Origin: Loigolactobacillus jiayinensis
Lineage (GTDB): Bacteria; Bacillota; Bacilli; Lactobacillales; Lactobacillaceae
Direction of reading: 5' to 3'
DNA: 59,040 nt
Assembly: GCF_003946445.1 (NCBI RefSeq)
Contig: NZ_RHOF01000022.1
Span: 1-59,040 of the forward strand
The notes beneath the pieces were generated by a model, which saw only the letters and a list, made by a program, of their open reading frames with translations, had not been told where the DNA came from and did no database searches. Positions 27,210-37,804 of the stretch are shown here, piece after piece (the stretch's first letter is position 1; every line of letters begins with the position of its first letter). The position numbers and the translations under genes are program-made.

Positions 27210-28523
27210 TTATTTTCCTCGATGTCCTTCTAAAAGTTGGCAAACAACAATGGCTTTGGCAACAAGTCCACCGGCTTGCTGCACGTTAACGTCTAGCTTA
27301 GCCGAATGACGCCCACTTTCCATAATTACAGGTGTGATTGTCAGTTCAGTATCTAATTGAATCAAACGTAAATAATGAAGATCCACCTGATCAATGGTTG
27401 ATGGCCGATTCATTTTGGTGACTAATAGTCGCTGACAAGCATTGACGACCAATTCACTTAAAACACCAAATGAAATCGTACCGAGCTGATTGATCATTTG
27501 CGGACTGACGACCAATTGATAGACGCCACCAATGGTTTCCTTCAAATTACTAACAACTTGATCGTAAAATGTATCGTTTAACTGGACTGGTTCACGATGA
27601 CTGTCTAAGGTCGCCATAACGTCCTGGCGACTGATGATACCTAATAAGTGTAAACGGCTATCTACGACTGGAATCAATTCATACCCATCGTACACCATCA
27701 TATGGCTAACACTAGCCAAGCTGGTGGTTTCATTGACAGTAGCGGGTGTCGCCGTCATCACCTTATCTAAGGTTGTCTGACCACTGTAATCAAAAATATC
27801 TTTACTTGTAACCACCCCAACTAACTGTTGCCGTTGTGTGATCACTGGAAAGCGCGAATGATCGGTATTACGATTCAATCGTTTATAATCCGCCACGGTT
27901 TGCCGACTATATAGATACTTGGTTTGTGCTAACGGAATATAAATATCAGCAACGGTGGCAATCTTGTGTTTAATAGCTTGGTCAGCTAACGCCCGATTGA
28001 TCAAACTAGCTACCGTATAGGTGTCAAACGGCGTCATCAAAACCGGTAATGCCTTTTGATTCGCTAATTCGATAATTTCCGGACTAGCACCTAAGCCACC
28101 AGTAATTAACACGGCAGCACCATTTTCCAGCGCTAAACGTTGGATTTCCTCACGATTACCAACGATCAAAAGTGAATCCTTAGTGATGTAAGGTACCATC
28201 CGATCCCCTGTCATTGCGCCAATTAAAAAACGGTGTAGTACCTTGTTTAATCCAGCTTCACCACCTAAAATAACGCCATTGATAATCTGGATCAACGCAT
28301 GGTAATTCAACGTTTCTAATTGTGCTGGCGGCATTGGATCAACGCGCACAGTCCCAACACGCTCAATTGTTGACACATATCCACGCGTTTCTGCCGTTTT
28401 AATTGCCTGATAGGCAGTCCCTTCGCTAATACCTAAATCGTGTGCTAATCCACGCACCGAGATTCGCTCACCAATTTTTAGCGCTTTAATATGTTGTACG
28501 CCTTGCTCCCGCTTTGATGCCAT
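27210..28523 (-). CDS. YtoI-like regulator: HTH, DRTGG, CBS pair and hot-dog domain
   Basis: A 437-residue protein with four parts in order: a winged-helix DNA-binding domain (residues 1-65, DLGISEGTAYQAIKTAETRGY), a DRTGG domain (~115-195), two CBS motifs (~200-310, VVTSKDIFDY and GIISRQDVMA) and a C-terminal hot-dog/thioesterase-like fold. This matches Bacillus YtoI, which neighbours nrnA (ytqI) in the same way. The CBS pair suggests nucleotide sensing. Its ligand and targets are unknown. Start codon is ATG with GGAGGGT upstream. Confidence 0.85.
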   Translation of the reverse strand: MASKREQGVQHIKALKIGERISVRGLAHDLGISEGTAYQAIKTAETRGYVSTIERVGTVRVDPMPPAQLETLNYHALIQIINGVILGGEAGLNKVLHRFLIGAMTGDRMVPYITKDSLLIVGNREEIQRLALENGAAVLITGGLGASPEIIELANQKALPVLMTPFDTYTVASLINRALADQAIKHKIATVADIYIPLAQTKYLYSRQTVADYKRLNRNTDHSRFPVITQRQQLVGVVTSKDIFDYSGQTTLDKVMTATPATVNETTSLASVSHMMVYDGYELIPVVDSRLHLLGIISRQDVMATLDSHREPVQLNDTFYDQVVSNLKETIGGVYQLVVSPQMINQLGTISFGVLSELVVNACQRLLVTKMNRPSTIDQVDLHYLRLIQLDTELTITPVIMESGRHSAKLDVNVQQAGGLVAKAIVVCQLLEGHRGK

Positions 28524-28611
28524 CCGTTACCCTCCGTTAAACCACATGTTTCCGCTTATAATCGAACTCAAGTATACCGGTTTTTACACTAAATTACAAA
28601 GTTACCGTGGG

Positions 28612-29751
28612 TTACTCTTTTTGCTGTAAACGTTCAAATAACGGTAAACTAATTTCTTCAAACGTCAATGGATCCAAGGTTGTCACTGTGATCCCCAACA
28701 AGCGTACACCTTTAGCCAAACTACCACTTTCATCCCATAACTGCTGGGCGTAAAAAGCAATCGTCGACTCCGTTGCAACATAGTCATTTAATGTCAGCCG
28801 CTTAGTCGTTGTTTCAAAATCACGATTACGCCATTTTAGTACAATTGTTTTTCCGTGCTTCTGCGTTTTAGCCAAGTTTTTTGCTACGCCACGGGCCAAA
28901 CCGCGCAATTCAGTTTCAACTTGAGTTTCACTGGTCAAAGGCTGACCAAAAGTTTCTTCACGACCCACTGATTTACGTTGCCGCTGGTATTCCACTGGTC
29001 GTAGGTCAACACCGTGTACATGGTGGTAAAGTTGATCACCCATCTTACCAAAACGTTGGATCAAGTCAAACTCCGTCAATTGTTGCAGATCGGCACCAGT
29101 ATAGATATCCAGCTCATGTAACTTAGGAACTGTCTTTTTACCGACGCCGTGGAACTTTTCAATTGGTAGATCCTGTAAAAAAGTTAATGCCTGTTCTGGC
29201 ATGATCACCGTAGTTCCAGCTGGTTTGCGATAATTAGAAGCCATTTTTGCTAAAAATTTATTATAAGACACGCCAGTCGAACTAGTGAGTTGCGTGACTT
29301 GTTTAATTTCTGTTTGAATCTTGCGTGCCAATAACACTGCACTAGCTAAATCAGCCTTATTAGCCGTCACATCCAAATAAGCTTCATCTAAGGCTACGTA
29401 TTCAATGATATCTGTATATTGTTTAAAAACCGTATGCACTTGTTCAGAGACGCTACGGTATAGTGTAAAATCTGGCTGTTTAAAAATTGCTTTAGGGCAT
29501 AATTCTAACGCTTTTTGTGCCGCCATAGCTGAGTGCACGCCAAATTGCCGTGCGGTATAATTGGCCGTTGTCACCACACCTTTACCGCCATTATCGCTAG
29601 GGTTTCTAGCAATAATCAAGGGTTTACCTACAAATTCAGGATGTTCCCGTTCCTCGATCGATGCATAAAAAGCATCCATGTCAACATGAATGATTTTCCG
29701 TGATAGATCATTAGTTAAGGGAATCTGTAAAATACCAGTTGTTGCCATCAT
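28612..29751 (-). CDS. dinB: DNA polymerase IV (Y family)
   Basis: A 379-residue translesion polymerase. The catalytic acidic residues lie in HVDMDAFYASIE and in the LDEAYLD motif; the thumb helix-hairpin-helix (KFHGVGKKTVPKL) and little-finger domain follow. The usual Ser of SxDEA is Ala. The start has AGGAGGG upstream. No LexA box is seen in its promoter region, unlike in many relatives. Confidence 0.95.
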   Translation of the reverse strand: MMATTGILQIPLTNDLSRKIIHVDMDAFYASIEEREHPEFVGKPLIIARNPSDNGGKGVVTTANYTARQFGVHSAMAAQKALELCPKAIFKQPDFTLYRSVSEQVHTVFKQYTDIIEYVALDEAYLDVTANKADLASAVLLARKIQTEIKQVTQLTSSTGVSYNKFLAKMASNYRKPAGTTVIMPEQALTFLQDLPIEKFHGVGKKTVPKLHELDIYTGADLQQLTEFDLIQRFGKMGDQLYHHVHGVDLRPVEYQRQRKSVGREETFGQPLTSETQVETELRGLARGVAKNLAKTQKHGKTIVLKWRNRDFETTTKRLTLNDYVATESTIAFYAQQLWDESGSLAKGVRLLGITVTTLDPLTFEEISLPLFERLQQKE

Positions 29752-29855
29752 ACCGCCCTCCTTTGTGGCTTTACGCTACTGAATATTGTACCGCAATACA
29801 GTAAATTTTAACTAATTGAACACTGATTGAAGTTTCTAATCTACCTGAACGACGC

Positions 29856-29900
29856 AAAAAGCCCATCCAAGAATTAATTTTTCAGTTAATTCTGGATGAG
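29856..29900 (-). terminator. Terminator after zwf
   Basis: A long stem CATCCAGAATTAA / TTAATTCTTGGATG (29886-29898 with 29864-29877) followed by GGCTTTTTG on the minus strand. Confidence 0.82.
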
Positions 29901-29955
29901 TTTTATTTAAGCCAATTTAAGTTTCATTGTAACCCGCAACCCGTTCAAGCGCTCC

Positions 29956-31458
29956 CTATTCTTCTGGTGTTGCTTGTGCTGGGCCAAAAATCCAATGACG
30001 ACCATCACGCGCCAATAATTCATCAGCAGCCTTAGGACCCATTGAACCACTGAGATAGTTTGGAAAATCAGTTGGTTTGGTTTCTGCCCAAACTTTTTCG
30101 ATGACATCCGCGAATTTCCAAGTTTGCGATAATTCATCCCAATGCGTGAAGTTCGTTGAATCGCCATTTAAAGCATCTAGCAACAAACGTTCATAAGCCT
30201 CTGGACTATTGCCAGCTGCTGCTGCGCTATGCCGGAAATCAAGATCAACTGGGCGTGTAGCAAAGCCTTGACCTAAGCGTTTAGCATTAACGCGCAAGCC
30301 AAAACCTTCCGTTGGCTCAACATAAATCGTCAGTACATTATCGCCTAGCTTATCACCATCACTAACGGTATTGAAAATATTCATTGGTAATTGCTTGAAT
30401 ACAACATCGACCCGCGTCGCTTTTTTCGCCAAACGTTTACCAGTGCGCACATAAAAAGGTACACCGGCCCAACGATAGTTTTCAAATTCCATTTTACCAG
30501 CAACAAACGTTTCAACATTAGAATCAGGTGCCACCTGTTCTGCTTCACGATAGCCCTCTAAATAAGTGCCATCAACCGTAGATGCGCCATATTGACCACG
30601 AACAAAATTGCGCCGTGCTTCTTCTGGTGTATCAATGTGCAAACTGCGCAACACCTTGATTTTTTCATGGCGGATATCAGTAGCTGAAAATGAAACTGGT
30701 GGTTCCATTGCTAACAACGTCGCAATTTGTGAAATATGGTTCTGCACCATATCGCGCATTGCCCCTGCTGTTTCATAATAACCAGCGCGCTCTTCAACCC
30801 CTAATGCTTCACTTAAGGTAATTTGGATGTTATCGATGTACCGATTATTCCACAACGATTCAATAATATTATTACCAAAACGAATTGCTGAAATATTTTG
30901 TACCATTTCTTTACCTAAGTAATGGTCAATCCGATAAATCTGATTTTCAGCAAACGATGCCCGAATTTGTTCGTTCAAATCTTCAGCACTTCGGTAATCA
31001 TGCCCAAATGGTTTTTCAATAATCAAACGATTAAAACCATTTTCAGTTAGAATATGTTCCGACTTTAAGTGCTTCGCAATCGTGCCAAAGAAATTGGGTG
31101 ACATTGCCATATAATAAAGTCGATTATTTTGTAGATCATACTTCTGGTCCAATTTTTGAGCTAAGTTTTCCAGCACAACATAGTGTTCGGCGTTAGTGAC
31201 ATCATGTGATTGATAATAAAAATGACTCGCAAAAGCAGCTACTTGTTCATCAGTTGCCTGTAAATCACTTAAAGAATCGGTCACGATTTGATGATAATGT
31301 TCATCAGTCCAAGGCCGCCGTGCAGTGCCAATTACCGCAAAATGTTGGTCTAAATAGCCCTTCTGATAAAGCCGGAATAACGACGGATATAATTTTCGCC
31401 GGGCTAAATCGCCGGAGCCACCAAAAATGATAAATAAAGCTACTTTCTCGTTTTGCAT
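29956..31458 (-). CDS. zwf: Glucose-6-phosphate 1-dehydrogenase
   Basis: A 500-residue enzyme that oxidises glucose-6-phosphate to 6-phosphogluconolactone with NADP. The nucleotide fold opens IIFGGSGDLARRKLYPS, the catalytic RIDHYLGKE is intact and RTGKRL occurs in the substrate domain. It feeds the oxidative pentose phosphate or phosphoketolase route. The ATG at 31458 is preferred; a GTG four codons earlier sits on the GGAAG ribosome site. Confidence 0.97.
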   Translation of the reverse strand: MQNEKVALFIIFGGSGDLARRKLYPSLFRLYQKGYLDQHFAVIGTARRPWTDEHYHQIVTDSLSDLQATDEQVAAFASHFYYQSHDVTNAEHYVVLENLAQKLDQKYDLQNNRLYYMAMSPNFFGTIAKHLKSEHILTENGFNRLIIEKPFGHDYRSAEDLNEQIRASFAENQIYRIDHYLGKEMVQNISAIRFGNNIIESLWNNRYIDNIQITLSEALGVEERAGYYETAGAMRDMVQNHISQIATLLAMEPPVSFSATDIRHEKIKVLRSLHIDTPEEARRNFVRGQYGASTVDGTYLEGYREAEQVAPDSNVETFVAGKMEFENYRWAGVPFYVRTGKRLAKKATRVDVVFKQLPMNIFNTVSDGDKLGDNVLTIYVEPTEGFGLRVNAKRLGQGFATRPVDLDFRHSAAAAGNSPEAYERLLLDALNGDSTNFTHWDELSQTWKFADVIEKVWAETKPTDFPNYLSGSMGPKAADELLARDGRHWIFGPAQATPEE

Positions 31459-31617
31459 GCCTGACACCACTTCCGTTATTTTTTATACTAGCGTATCGCA
31501 AAAAACAATTTTTTCACATTCAATTATTAAAACTAAATAATATTATTTTAAAATACTTCCTAATTGTACCCATTCATTTCGCCAACAGCAAGCCAAGTAG
31601 CTGAAAAATTTTTACAC

Positions 31618-31648
31618 AAAAAAAGTAGCCGATAATCGGCTACTTTTC
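31618..31648 (-). terminator. Terminator after adhE
   Basis: A perfect 12-bp stem (31621-31632 with 31636-31647) with a 3-base loop and a T run on the minus strand. Confidence 0.9.
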
Positions 31649-31652
31649 ATGG

Positions 31653-34277
31653 TTAATCAGTTTCAACACCTTTACCGTCATATTCACGGATCAAAATCTC
31701 TTTCAATTCGCTGATCAATGGTTCCTTAGGGTTAGCTGGGGTACATTGATCTTCAAAAGCTAATTCAGCTAACTTATCAACAGTATGATCAAAGTGTGAT
31801 TTTTCAACTTTGTTAGCTTTCAAGCTCAAAGTAACATCAACTGAATGTGCTAAATCGATGAAAGCTTGAACTAAGGCTTCCTTCAATTCTTCGTCCGTAT
31901 TTCCTTTTAAGCCAAGGAAACGCGCAATGTCCGCATAATCTTGTAAAGCCGTGAAGTGTGAATACTTAGGCCACATTGCAATTTTGGTTGGAACGGTCGC
32001 ATTGTAGCGAACAACTTGGGGATAAGTGATAGCAATGGCCAGTCCGTGTGGTAAGTTAAACTCACCACCGAGTTTGTGGGCAATCGAGTGATTGATTCCT
32101 AGGTAAGCACTGGCAAAAGCCATCCCGGCCATAGTTGCAGCATCGTGCATTTTTTGCCGAGCTTCCTTGTTGCCGTCATAAGAAGCTTTCAAATTATTGA
32201 AGGCTAGCTTCAAGGATTGTAGGGCCCAACCACGCGTGTAGTCAGATGACATTACGGAAACATAAGCCTCAGTTGCATGGGTGATAGCGTCTAAGCCAGT
32301 CCAAGCGGTCGTACGCTTTGGTACCGTTTCAACAAATTGTGAATCAACAATAGCAATATCTGGTTGCATTGCGTAGTCAGTGATTGGATATTTGACGTGT
32401 GTCTTAGAATCGGTAATAACGGCGTATGGTGTCACCTCAGAACCAGTCCCAGAAGTTGTTGGAATCCCAATATACTTCGCTTTATTCGGTACAGGTACCC
32501 GGTAAGTCCGTTTGCGGATATCCAAGAATTTCTGTTTAGCACCGAAGAAAGAAGTTTCTGGATGTTCATACATCAACCACATGAACTTCCCAGCATCCAT
32601 CGCAGAGCCACCACCTAAAGCGATGATTGTATCTGGCTTGAAGGCATCCATTCGTGCAACCCCTTTGTAAACTGTATCAGTTGATGGGTTAGGTTCAACA
32701 TCCGAGAAAATATCGATTTCAACTTGATTAGGACGTTTGCGTAAAACATCCAACACGCGATCAGAATAGCCAAATTCAACCATCCCAGGATCACAGACTA
32801 GGAAAACCCGCTTAATGCCTTCCATGTGCTCCAAGTAACGCACTGAATTGCGTTCGAAGTAAACTTTTGGGGGTAGCTTGACCCACTGCATATTATTACG
32901 GCGTTTAGCGACCGTTTTAATATTGATCATATCCATATCAGAAACATTATGCGAAATGGAGTTTTTGCCGTATGAGCCAGTCCCTAAAGTTAGGGATGGG
33001 GCCATATTGTTGTAAATATTACCAATCCCACCTAAAGCAGATGGTGAGTTGACCAAGATCCGGCAAGCTAACATGTCCATGCCAAACTTTTTAACTAAGT
33101 CTTCATCACGTGTGTGAATTGATGCGGTATGGCCTAAGCCACCAAACTCAAGCAAGGCTTTAGCTCGTGCAAATGCATCTTCATGATTTTGCGCTTTATA
33201 CAAAGACAAGACTGGCGATAACTTTTCACGTGATAGTGGGTATTTGGGCCCAACACCATCAATTTCAGCAATCAATACCTTGGTATCTTTTGCCACCTCA
33301 ATACCAGCTAGTTTAGCAATATCGTAAGCTGACTTGCCGGCGATCGGTCCTTTAACGCCGCCACGTTTAGCATCAAACATTGCGTCCCCTAAAGCCTTCA
33401 ATTCAGTTGGTTTAACAAAGTAACAATTCCAATACTTCAGTTCAGCCTTAACTTCAGCGTAAATTTCTTGATCCACGATTGCACTGTTTTCGGAGGCACA
33501 AACCATCCCGTTATCAAATGTCTTTGATAATACGATATCGTTAACTGCTTGCTTAATGTCCGCCGTTTTTTCAATGTAGGCTGGCCCATTACCAGGACCA
33601 ACACCCAAGGCAGGATTACCACTGGAATAAGCGGCTTTGACCATGCCTGGTCCACCAGTAGCTAAGATAGTCGCTATATCAGGATGATGCATTAAAGCAC
33701 CAGTCGCTTCAATACTTGGGTCAGCGATCCATTGAATACAATCGGCAGGGGCACCAGCACTAATTGCCGCATCCAACAGAATTTGCGCTGTACGAACACA
33801 GGATTTTTGTGCTTGGGGATGGAAACCAAAGATAATCGTATTGCGACCTTTTAATGAAATCAATGATTTGAAGACAACCGTTGAAGTTGGGTTTGTTACT
33901 GGCGTTACCCCAGCAATAACACCTAAAGGTTCAGCAATTTTAATAATTTGTTCTTCATCATCGTCATCAATGATGCCGACGGTTTTATCGTGGCGAATAC
34001 TATTCCAAACATATTCACTCGCGTAAATATTTTTTATTGCTTTATCCTCGACGATCCCACGATGAGTTTCATCGACAGCCATTTTGGCTAATTCCATATG
34101 GTGATCTAGGGCAGCAAGCGCCATTGCTTCACCAATCGCATCTACCTTTTCTTGTGTAAAAGTAGACATAGTTGCTAGTGCCTTTTGCGATTTTTTAACT
34201 AAACCATCAATAACTTGTTCAACGGAAATACCTTTATCTTCGACTTTGTTCTCGCTTTTTGTTTGTTTTAGCATCAT
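31653..34277 (-). CDS. adhE: Bifunctional acetaldehyde-CoA/alcohol dehydrogenase
   Basis: An 874-residue fusion. The N-terminal ~440 residues are a CoA-acylating aldehyde dehydrogenase with the catalytic Cys in NGMVCASEN; the C-terminal part is an iron-dependent alcohol dehydrogenase (GGGSAMDAGK, TTSGTGSE, HSIAHKLGGEFNLPHG with metal-binding His). It reduces acetyl-CoA to ethanol and regenerates two NAD+, as expected in heterofermentative or mixed-acid growth. The start has GGAG six bases upstream. Two Rex-like sites and a cre lie in the 404-bp leader, so redox and carbon control are expected. Confidence 0.97.
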   Translation of the reverse strand: MMLKQTKSENKVEDKGISVEQVIDGLVKKSQKALATMSTFTQEKVDAIGEAMALAALDHHMELAKMAVDETHRGIVEDKAIKNIYASEYVWNSIRHDKTVGIIDDDDEEQIIKIAEPLGVIAGVTPVTNPTSTVVFKSLISLKGRNTIIFGFHPQAQKSCVRTAQILLDAAISAGAPADCIQWIADPSIEATGALMHHPDIATILATGGPGMVKAAYSSGNPALGVGPGNGPAYIEKTADIKQAVNDIVLSKTFDNGMVCASENSAIVDQEIYAEVKAELKYWNCYFVKPTELKALGDAMFDAKRGGVKGPIAGKSAYDIAKLAGIEVAKDTKVLIAEIDGVGPKYPLSREKLSPVLSLYKAQNHEDAFARAKALLEFGGLGHTASIHTRDEDLVKKFGMDMLACRILVNSPSALGGIGNIYNNMAPSLTLGTGSYGKNSISHNVSDMDMINIKTVAKRRNNMQWVKLPPKVYFERNSVRYLEHMEGIKRVFLVCDPGMVEFGYSDRVLDVLRKRPNQVEIDIFSDVEPNPSTDTVYKGVARMDAFKPDTIIALGGGSAMDAGKFMWLMYEHPETSFFGAKQKFLDIRKRTYRVPVPNKAKYIGIPTTSGTGSEVTPYAVITDSKTHVKYPITDYAMQPDIAIVDSQFVETVPKRTTAWTGLDAITHATEAYVSVMSSDYTRGWALQSLKLAFNNLKASYDGNKEARQKMHDAATMAGMAFASAYLGINHSIAHKLGGEFNLPHGLAIAITYPQVVRYNATVPTKIAMWPKYSHFTALQDYADIARFLGLKGNTDEELKEALVQAFIDLAHSVDVTLSLKANKVEKSHFDHTVDKLAELAFEDQCTPANPKEPLISELKEILIREYDGKGVETD

Positions 34278-34307
34278 GTATTACTCCATTTCTCAGGTTT
34301 AATTTAG

Positions 34308-34325
34308 TTGTTATTTATTTCACAA
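34308..34325 (-). promoter_or_regulatory. Rex operator overlapping the adhE transcription start
   Basis: On the minus strand the site reads TTGTGAA-N4-ATAACAA, 16 of 18 positions matching the Rex consensus TTGTGAANNNNTTCACAA. It begins 4 bases after the -10 box, so NAD-bound Rex would block initiation. Confidence 0.72.
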
Positions 34326-34329
34326 GGTA

Positions 34330-34358
34330 ATAGTACTACGAAACAAAAAATTTGTAAA
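34330..34358 (-). promoter_or_regulatory. adhE promoter
   Basis: TTTACA and TACTAT with a 17-base spacer on the minus strand; the next bases form the proximal Rex site. Confidence 0.75.
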
Positions 34359-34386
34359 GTGTTTTTATTATTTTAAAAAAAGTCTC

Positions 34387-34403
34387 CGTTAAGCGCTTTC
34401 ACA
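34387..34403 (-). promoter_or_regulatory. cre site upstream of adhE
   Basis: TGTGAAAGCGCTTAACG on the minus strand, close to the CcpA consensus WTGNAARCGNWWWCW with an AAGCGCTT core. It lies about 30 bases upstream of the -35 box, a position more typical of activation than of roadblock repression. Confidence 0.6.
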
Positions 34404-34456
34404 AACGCCGATTATGGCCTTTCCTGAAAACAACACATATTTTGCATGAAAACTTT

Positions 34457-34474
34457 TTGTGAATTTAATAACAA
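34457..34474 (+). promoter_or_regulatory. Distal Rex-like operator upstream of adhE
   Basis: TTGTGAA-N4-ATAACAA on the plus strand, with the same arms as the proximal site at 34308-34325 but inverted relative to it, about 149 bases apart. Confidence 0.6.
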
Positions 34475-34640
34475 TGGACGATGTAACTTGAAAAATCAAA
34501 CAACAAGACCAGCGCTTTGAACTAATTACCTCCTTATTTTAATGATTTTAAAAAATGAGTAGTCTTAATAAACGACGTACAACCAGCATACCATGAAAGC
34601 GGCGTCATTGGCAGTTGAATACTCAGTAAAATTATGTAAA

Positions 34641-34674
34641 AAAAAACGCCGAACTTAATTGTCCGTACGCTTAG
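34641..34674 (-). terminator. Weak terminator after yajC
   Basis: An imperfect stem (GCGTACGGAC / GTTCGGCG) followed by a long T run on the minus strand. Confidence 0.45.
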
Positions 34675-34681
34675 TCAAACT

Positions 34682-35119
34682 TTATTTTTCAGTCTTATCG
34701 TCAGCTGGCTTCTCGTCAGTAGCAGTCTTATCGCTATCAGCGATATGGTTAGCATCTTCAGCTGATTCAACGCCAGTATCAGTATTGGCATCACTGTCAT
34801 TACTAGTTGGTGCTACTGGTGTTGTACTTTTCTTATCCACCCGGCCAATTGCGCGCAGGTCAAAAGTAAGATAAACCCCTTCGATATCGAGTTCAACCGT
34901 TTGGGCTTGCTTGTCGATACTGTTGATCACACCGTGTAAACCACCAATAGTAACAATGGCATCACCCTTATCCATGCCACCCATCATTTCTTTTTTCTTC
35001 TCTTGGGCTTTACGTTGTGGGCGAATCATCATAAAATACATCAAAGCAAACAAAACAACAATCATTAAAATCGAAGTTAGACCACTACCACCTGCAGCGG
35101 CTAATACAAAATCACTCAT
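34682..35119 (-). CDS. yajC: Preprotein translocase accessory protein YajC
   Basis: A 145-residue protein with one N-terminal membrane segment (ILMIVVLFALMYFMMI) and the YajC core MIRPQRKAQ..., VTIGGLHGVI. It associates with SecDF in protein export. The C-terminal ~50 residues form a long Asp/Glu/Thr-rich tail (EKPADDKTEK at the end), longer than in Bacillus YrbF. Start ATG at 35119 with GAGGTG upstream. It follows tgt, as in most Firmicutes. Confidence 0.93.
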   Translation of the reverse strand: MSDFVLAAAGGSGLTSILMIVVLFALMYFMMIRPQRKAQEKKKEMMGGMDKGDAIVTIGGLHGVINSIDKQAQTVELDIEGVYLTFDLRAIGRVDKKSTTPVAPTSNDSDANTDTGVESAEDANHIADSDKTATDEKPADDKTEK

Positions 35120-35194
35120 CAAATAGACACCTCAATCATTAATATAAACTACCCTACAAGCGTACCAGACTTATTATAAGACTTCCAGCAAAAA

Positions 35195-36361
<1,167 letters not shown>

Positions 36362-36393
36362 TTACTGATCCATTTTTTAAAGACAACTGTCAT

Positions 36394-36421
36394 ATTTTAA
36401 CATGCTCGGCTAAAAGCGCAA
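36394..36421 (-). promoter_or_regulatory. Promoter of tgt-yajC
   Basis: TTGCGC and TAAAAT with a 16-base spacer on the minus strand, 57 bases before the tgt start. It is divergent from the 6S-like RNA promoter. Confidence 0.55.
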
Positions 36422-36453
36422 GTGAACTGTCCGACCTCTTAGTACACTATTTT

Positions 36454-36482
36454 TTGTAAGCGCTTAGCAGATGTGGTAAAAT
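36454..36482 (+). promoter_or_regulatory. Promoter of the 6S-like RNA, overlapping a cre-like palindrome
   Basis: TTGTAA and TAAAAT are separated by exactly 17 bases. The -35 and spacer contain TTGTAAGCGCTTAGC, 13 of 15 positions matching the cre consensus with a perfect TAAGCGCTTA palindrome. CcpA binding there would compete with RNA polymerase. Confidence 0.7.
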
Positions 36483-36486
36483 GCAA

Positions 36487-36704
36487 GTGTGGTGTGAAAC
36501 TTACGTAAGTTTCAACGTTATCGCTTTATAAAATCTATATCCTACTTTCGAATAAATGATTATTTAGTATTTCTCCATTAGCTTGTGATGCTTTCGCGTG
36601 TTTGAAGTTCGCTAGATTTAATTTTCCAATTGCGTAACGGTTTTTGTATCACCCCGCGTAATTTAATTACGTTAAACAAAATCTTATGTGAGTTCGCACC
36701 ACAT
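36487..36704 (+). ncRNA. ssrS: 6S-like RNA
   Basis: A non-coding block of ~218 bases with its own promoter and a terminator. Its ends pair strongly: GTGTGGTGTGAA (36487-36498) with TTCGCACCACAT (36693-36704), then ACTTACGTAAG with CTTATGTGAGT, giving a closing stem of more than 20 bp. A large unpaired interior and a central hairpin (around 36600, ATGCTTTCGCGT) give the long rod with a bubble seen in 6S RNA, which mimics an open promoter and sequesters RNA polymerase. No coding frame is present. It is slightly longer than typical (180-200). Another structured RNA cannot be excluded without a covariance search. Confidence 0.65.
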
Positions 36705-36741
36705 AAAAAAGCGCTGAGCTTAATTGTTCAGCGCCTTTTTA
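36705..36741. terminator. Bidirectional terminator for the 6S-like RNA and queA
   Basis: A 9-bp stem (36711-36719 with 36726-36734), flanked by AAAAAA and TTTTT. Confidence 0.88.
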
Positions 36742-37776
36742 TTATTTAATAAACATTGCATCGCCGAAGCTAAAGAAACGATAGCGTTCGTCAATTGCGT
36801 GTTGATAGGCATTCAAAATATTATCGCGTCCGGTAAAAGCAGCAACTAACATCACTAAAGTTGATTTTGGTAAATGGAAATTAGTAATGAAAGCATTGAC
36901 CACACGCCATTGATAACCAGGTTTAATGAAAATATCAGTCCAGCCACTGTCTGGCTTAATTTCACCGTCAAATTTTGTACCAATAGTTTCCAACGTACGA
37001 ATCGAGGTGGTCCCAGTTGCAATAATACGACCGCCATTTTTACGTACTTCGTTTAACTCATCAGCTGCTTCTGGTGTTAAACGATAGAATTCACTGTGCA
37101 TTTTGTGATCATCAATATCATCTTCATCCACTGGCCGGAAGGTTCCTAGCCCAACGTGTAAGGTTAAATAAACCAATTTAACCCCTTTAGCTTCAGCCTT
37201 AGCCAATAATTCTTTTGTCCAATGTAGACCGGCAGTTGGTGCTGCCGCTGAACCATTTTCTTTGGCGTAAACGGTTTGATACATTTCTGGATCGTCTAAT
37301 TTGGCTTTGATATAAGGTGGTAATGGGGTTTCGCCTAATTGTTCCAAAATCTCCATAAAAATACCGTCATAATGGAATTCGATCATCCGACCGCCATGTT
37401 CCAATTCTTCAGTAACTGTGGCCGTTAACTGACCATCACCAAAAACAACTTCAGTCCCCACTTTAGCGCGCCGAGCTGGCTTCATCAAAGTTTCCCATTT
37501 ATCGCCTTCTGTATTGTTTAACAGTAAAACTTCTTCGTGGCCACCAGTATCAGGCTTAACACCATATAAGCGTGCTGGCATAACTCGCGTATCGTTCATC
37601 ACAACAGCATCCCCAGCATGTAATTCATCCAAAATGTCATAAAAGTGCTTATCCTGCAAAGCACCGGTTTCGTGGTCAAGCACTAACATCCGTGAAGCAT
37701 CACGTTCTTTAAGCGGTGTTTGCGCAATTAATTCATGTGGTAAATTATAATCAAAATCAGATAACGATAATCCCAT
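36742..37776 (-). CDS. queA: S-adenosylmethionine:tRNA ribosyltransferase-isomerase
   Basis: A 344-residue enzyme that converts preQ1 in tRNA to epoxyqueuosine using the ribosyl group of [49 protein letters not shown] and [12 protein letters not shown] are the family motifs. It follows ruvB by 28 bases in the ruvA-ruvB-queA operon. GAAGGG lies somewhat far (~15 bases) from the ATG. Confidence 0.97.
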   Translation of the reverse strand: MGLSLSDFDYNLPHELIAQTPLKERDASRMLVLDHETGALQDKHFYDILDELHAGDAVVMNDTRVMPARLYGVKPDTGGHEEVLLLNNTEGDKWETLMKPARRAKVGTEVVFGDGQLTATVTEELEHGGRMIEFHYDGIFMEILEQLGETPLPPYIKAKLDDPEMYQTVYAKENGSAAAPTAGLHWTKELLAKAEAKGVKLVYLTLHVGLGTFRPVDEDDIDDHKMHSEFYRLTPEAADELNEVRKNGGRIIATGTTSIRTLETIGTKFDGEIKPDSGWTDIFIKPGYQWRVVNAFITNFHLPKSTLVMLVAAFTGRDNILNAYQHAIDERYRFFSFGDAMFIK

Positions 37777-37804
37777 TATTTGTCAGGTTCCCTTCACAAT
37801 TAAA

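Noticed and set aside
29752-29855. LexA box at the dinB promoter
   Set aside because: A -10-like TACAAT is present, but no CGAAC/GTTCG-type inverted repeat was found.
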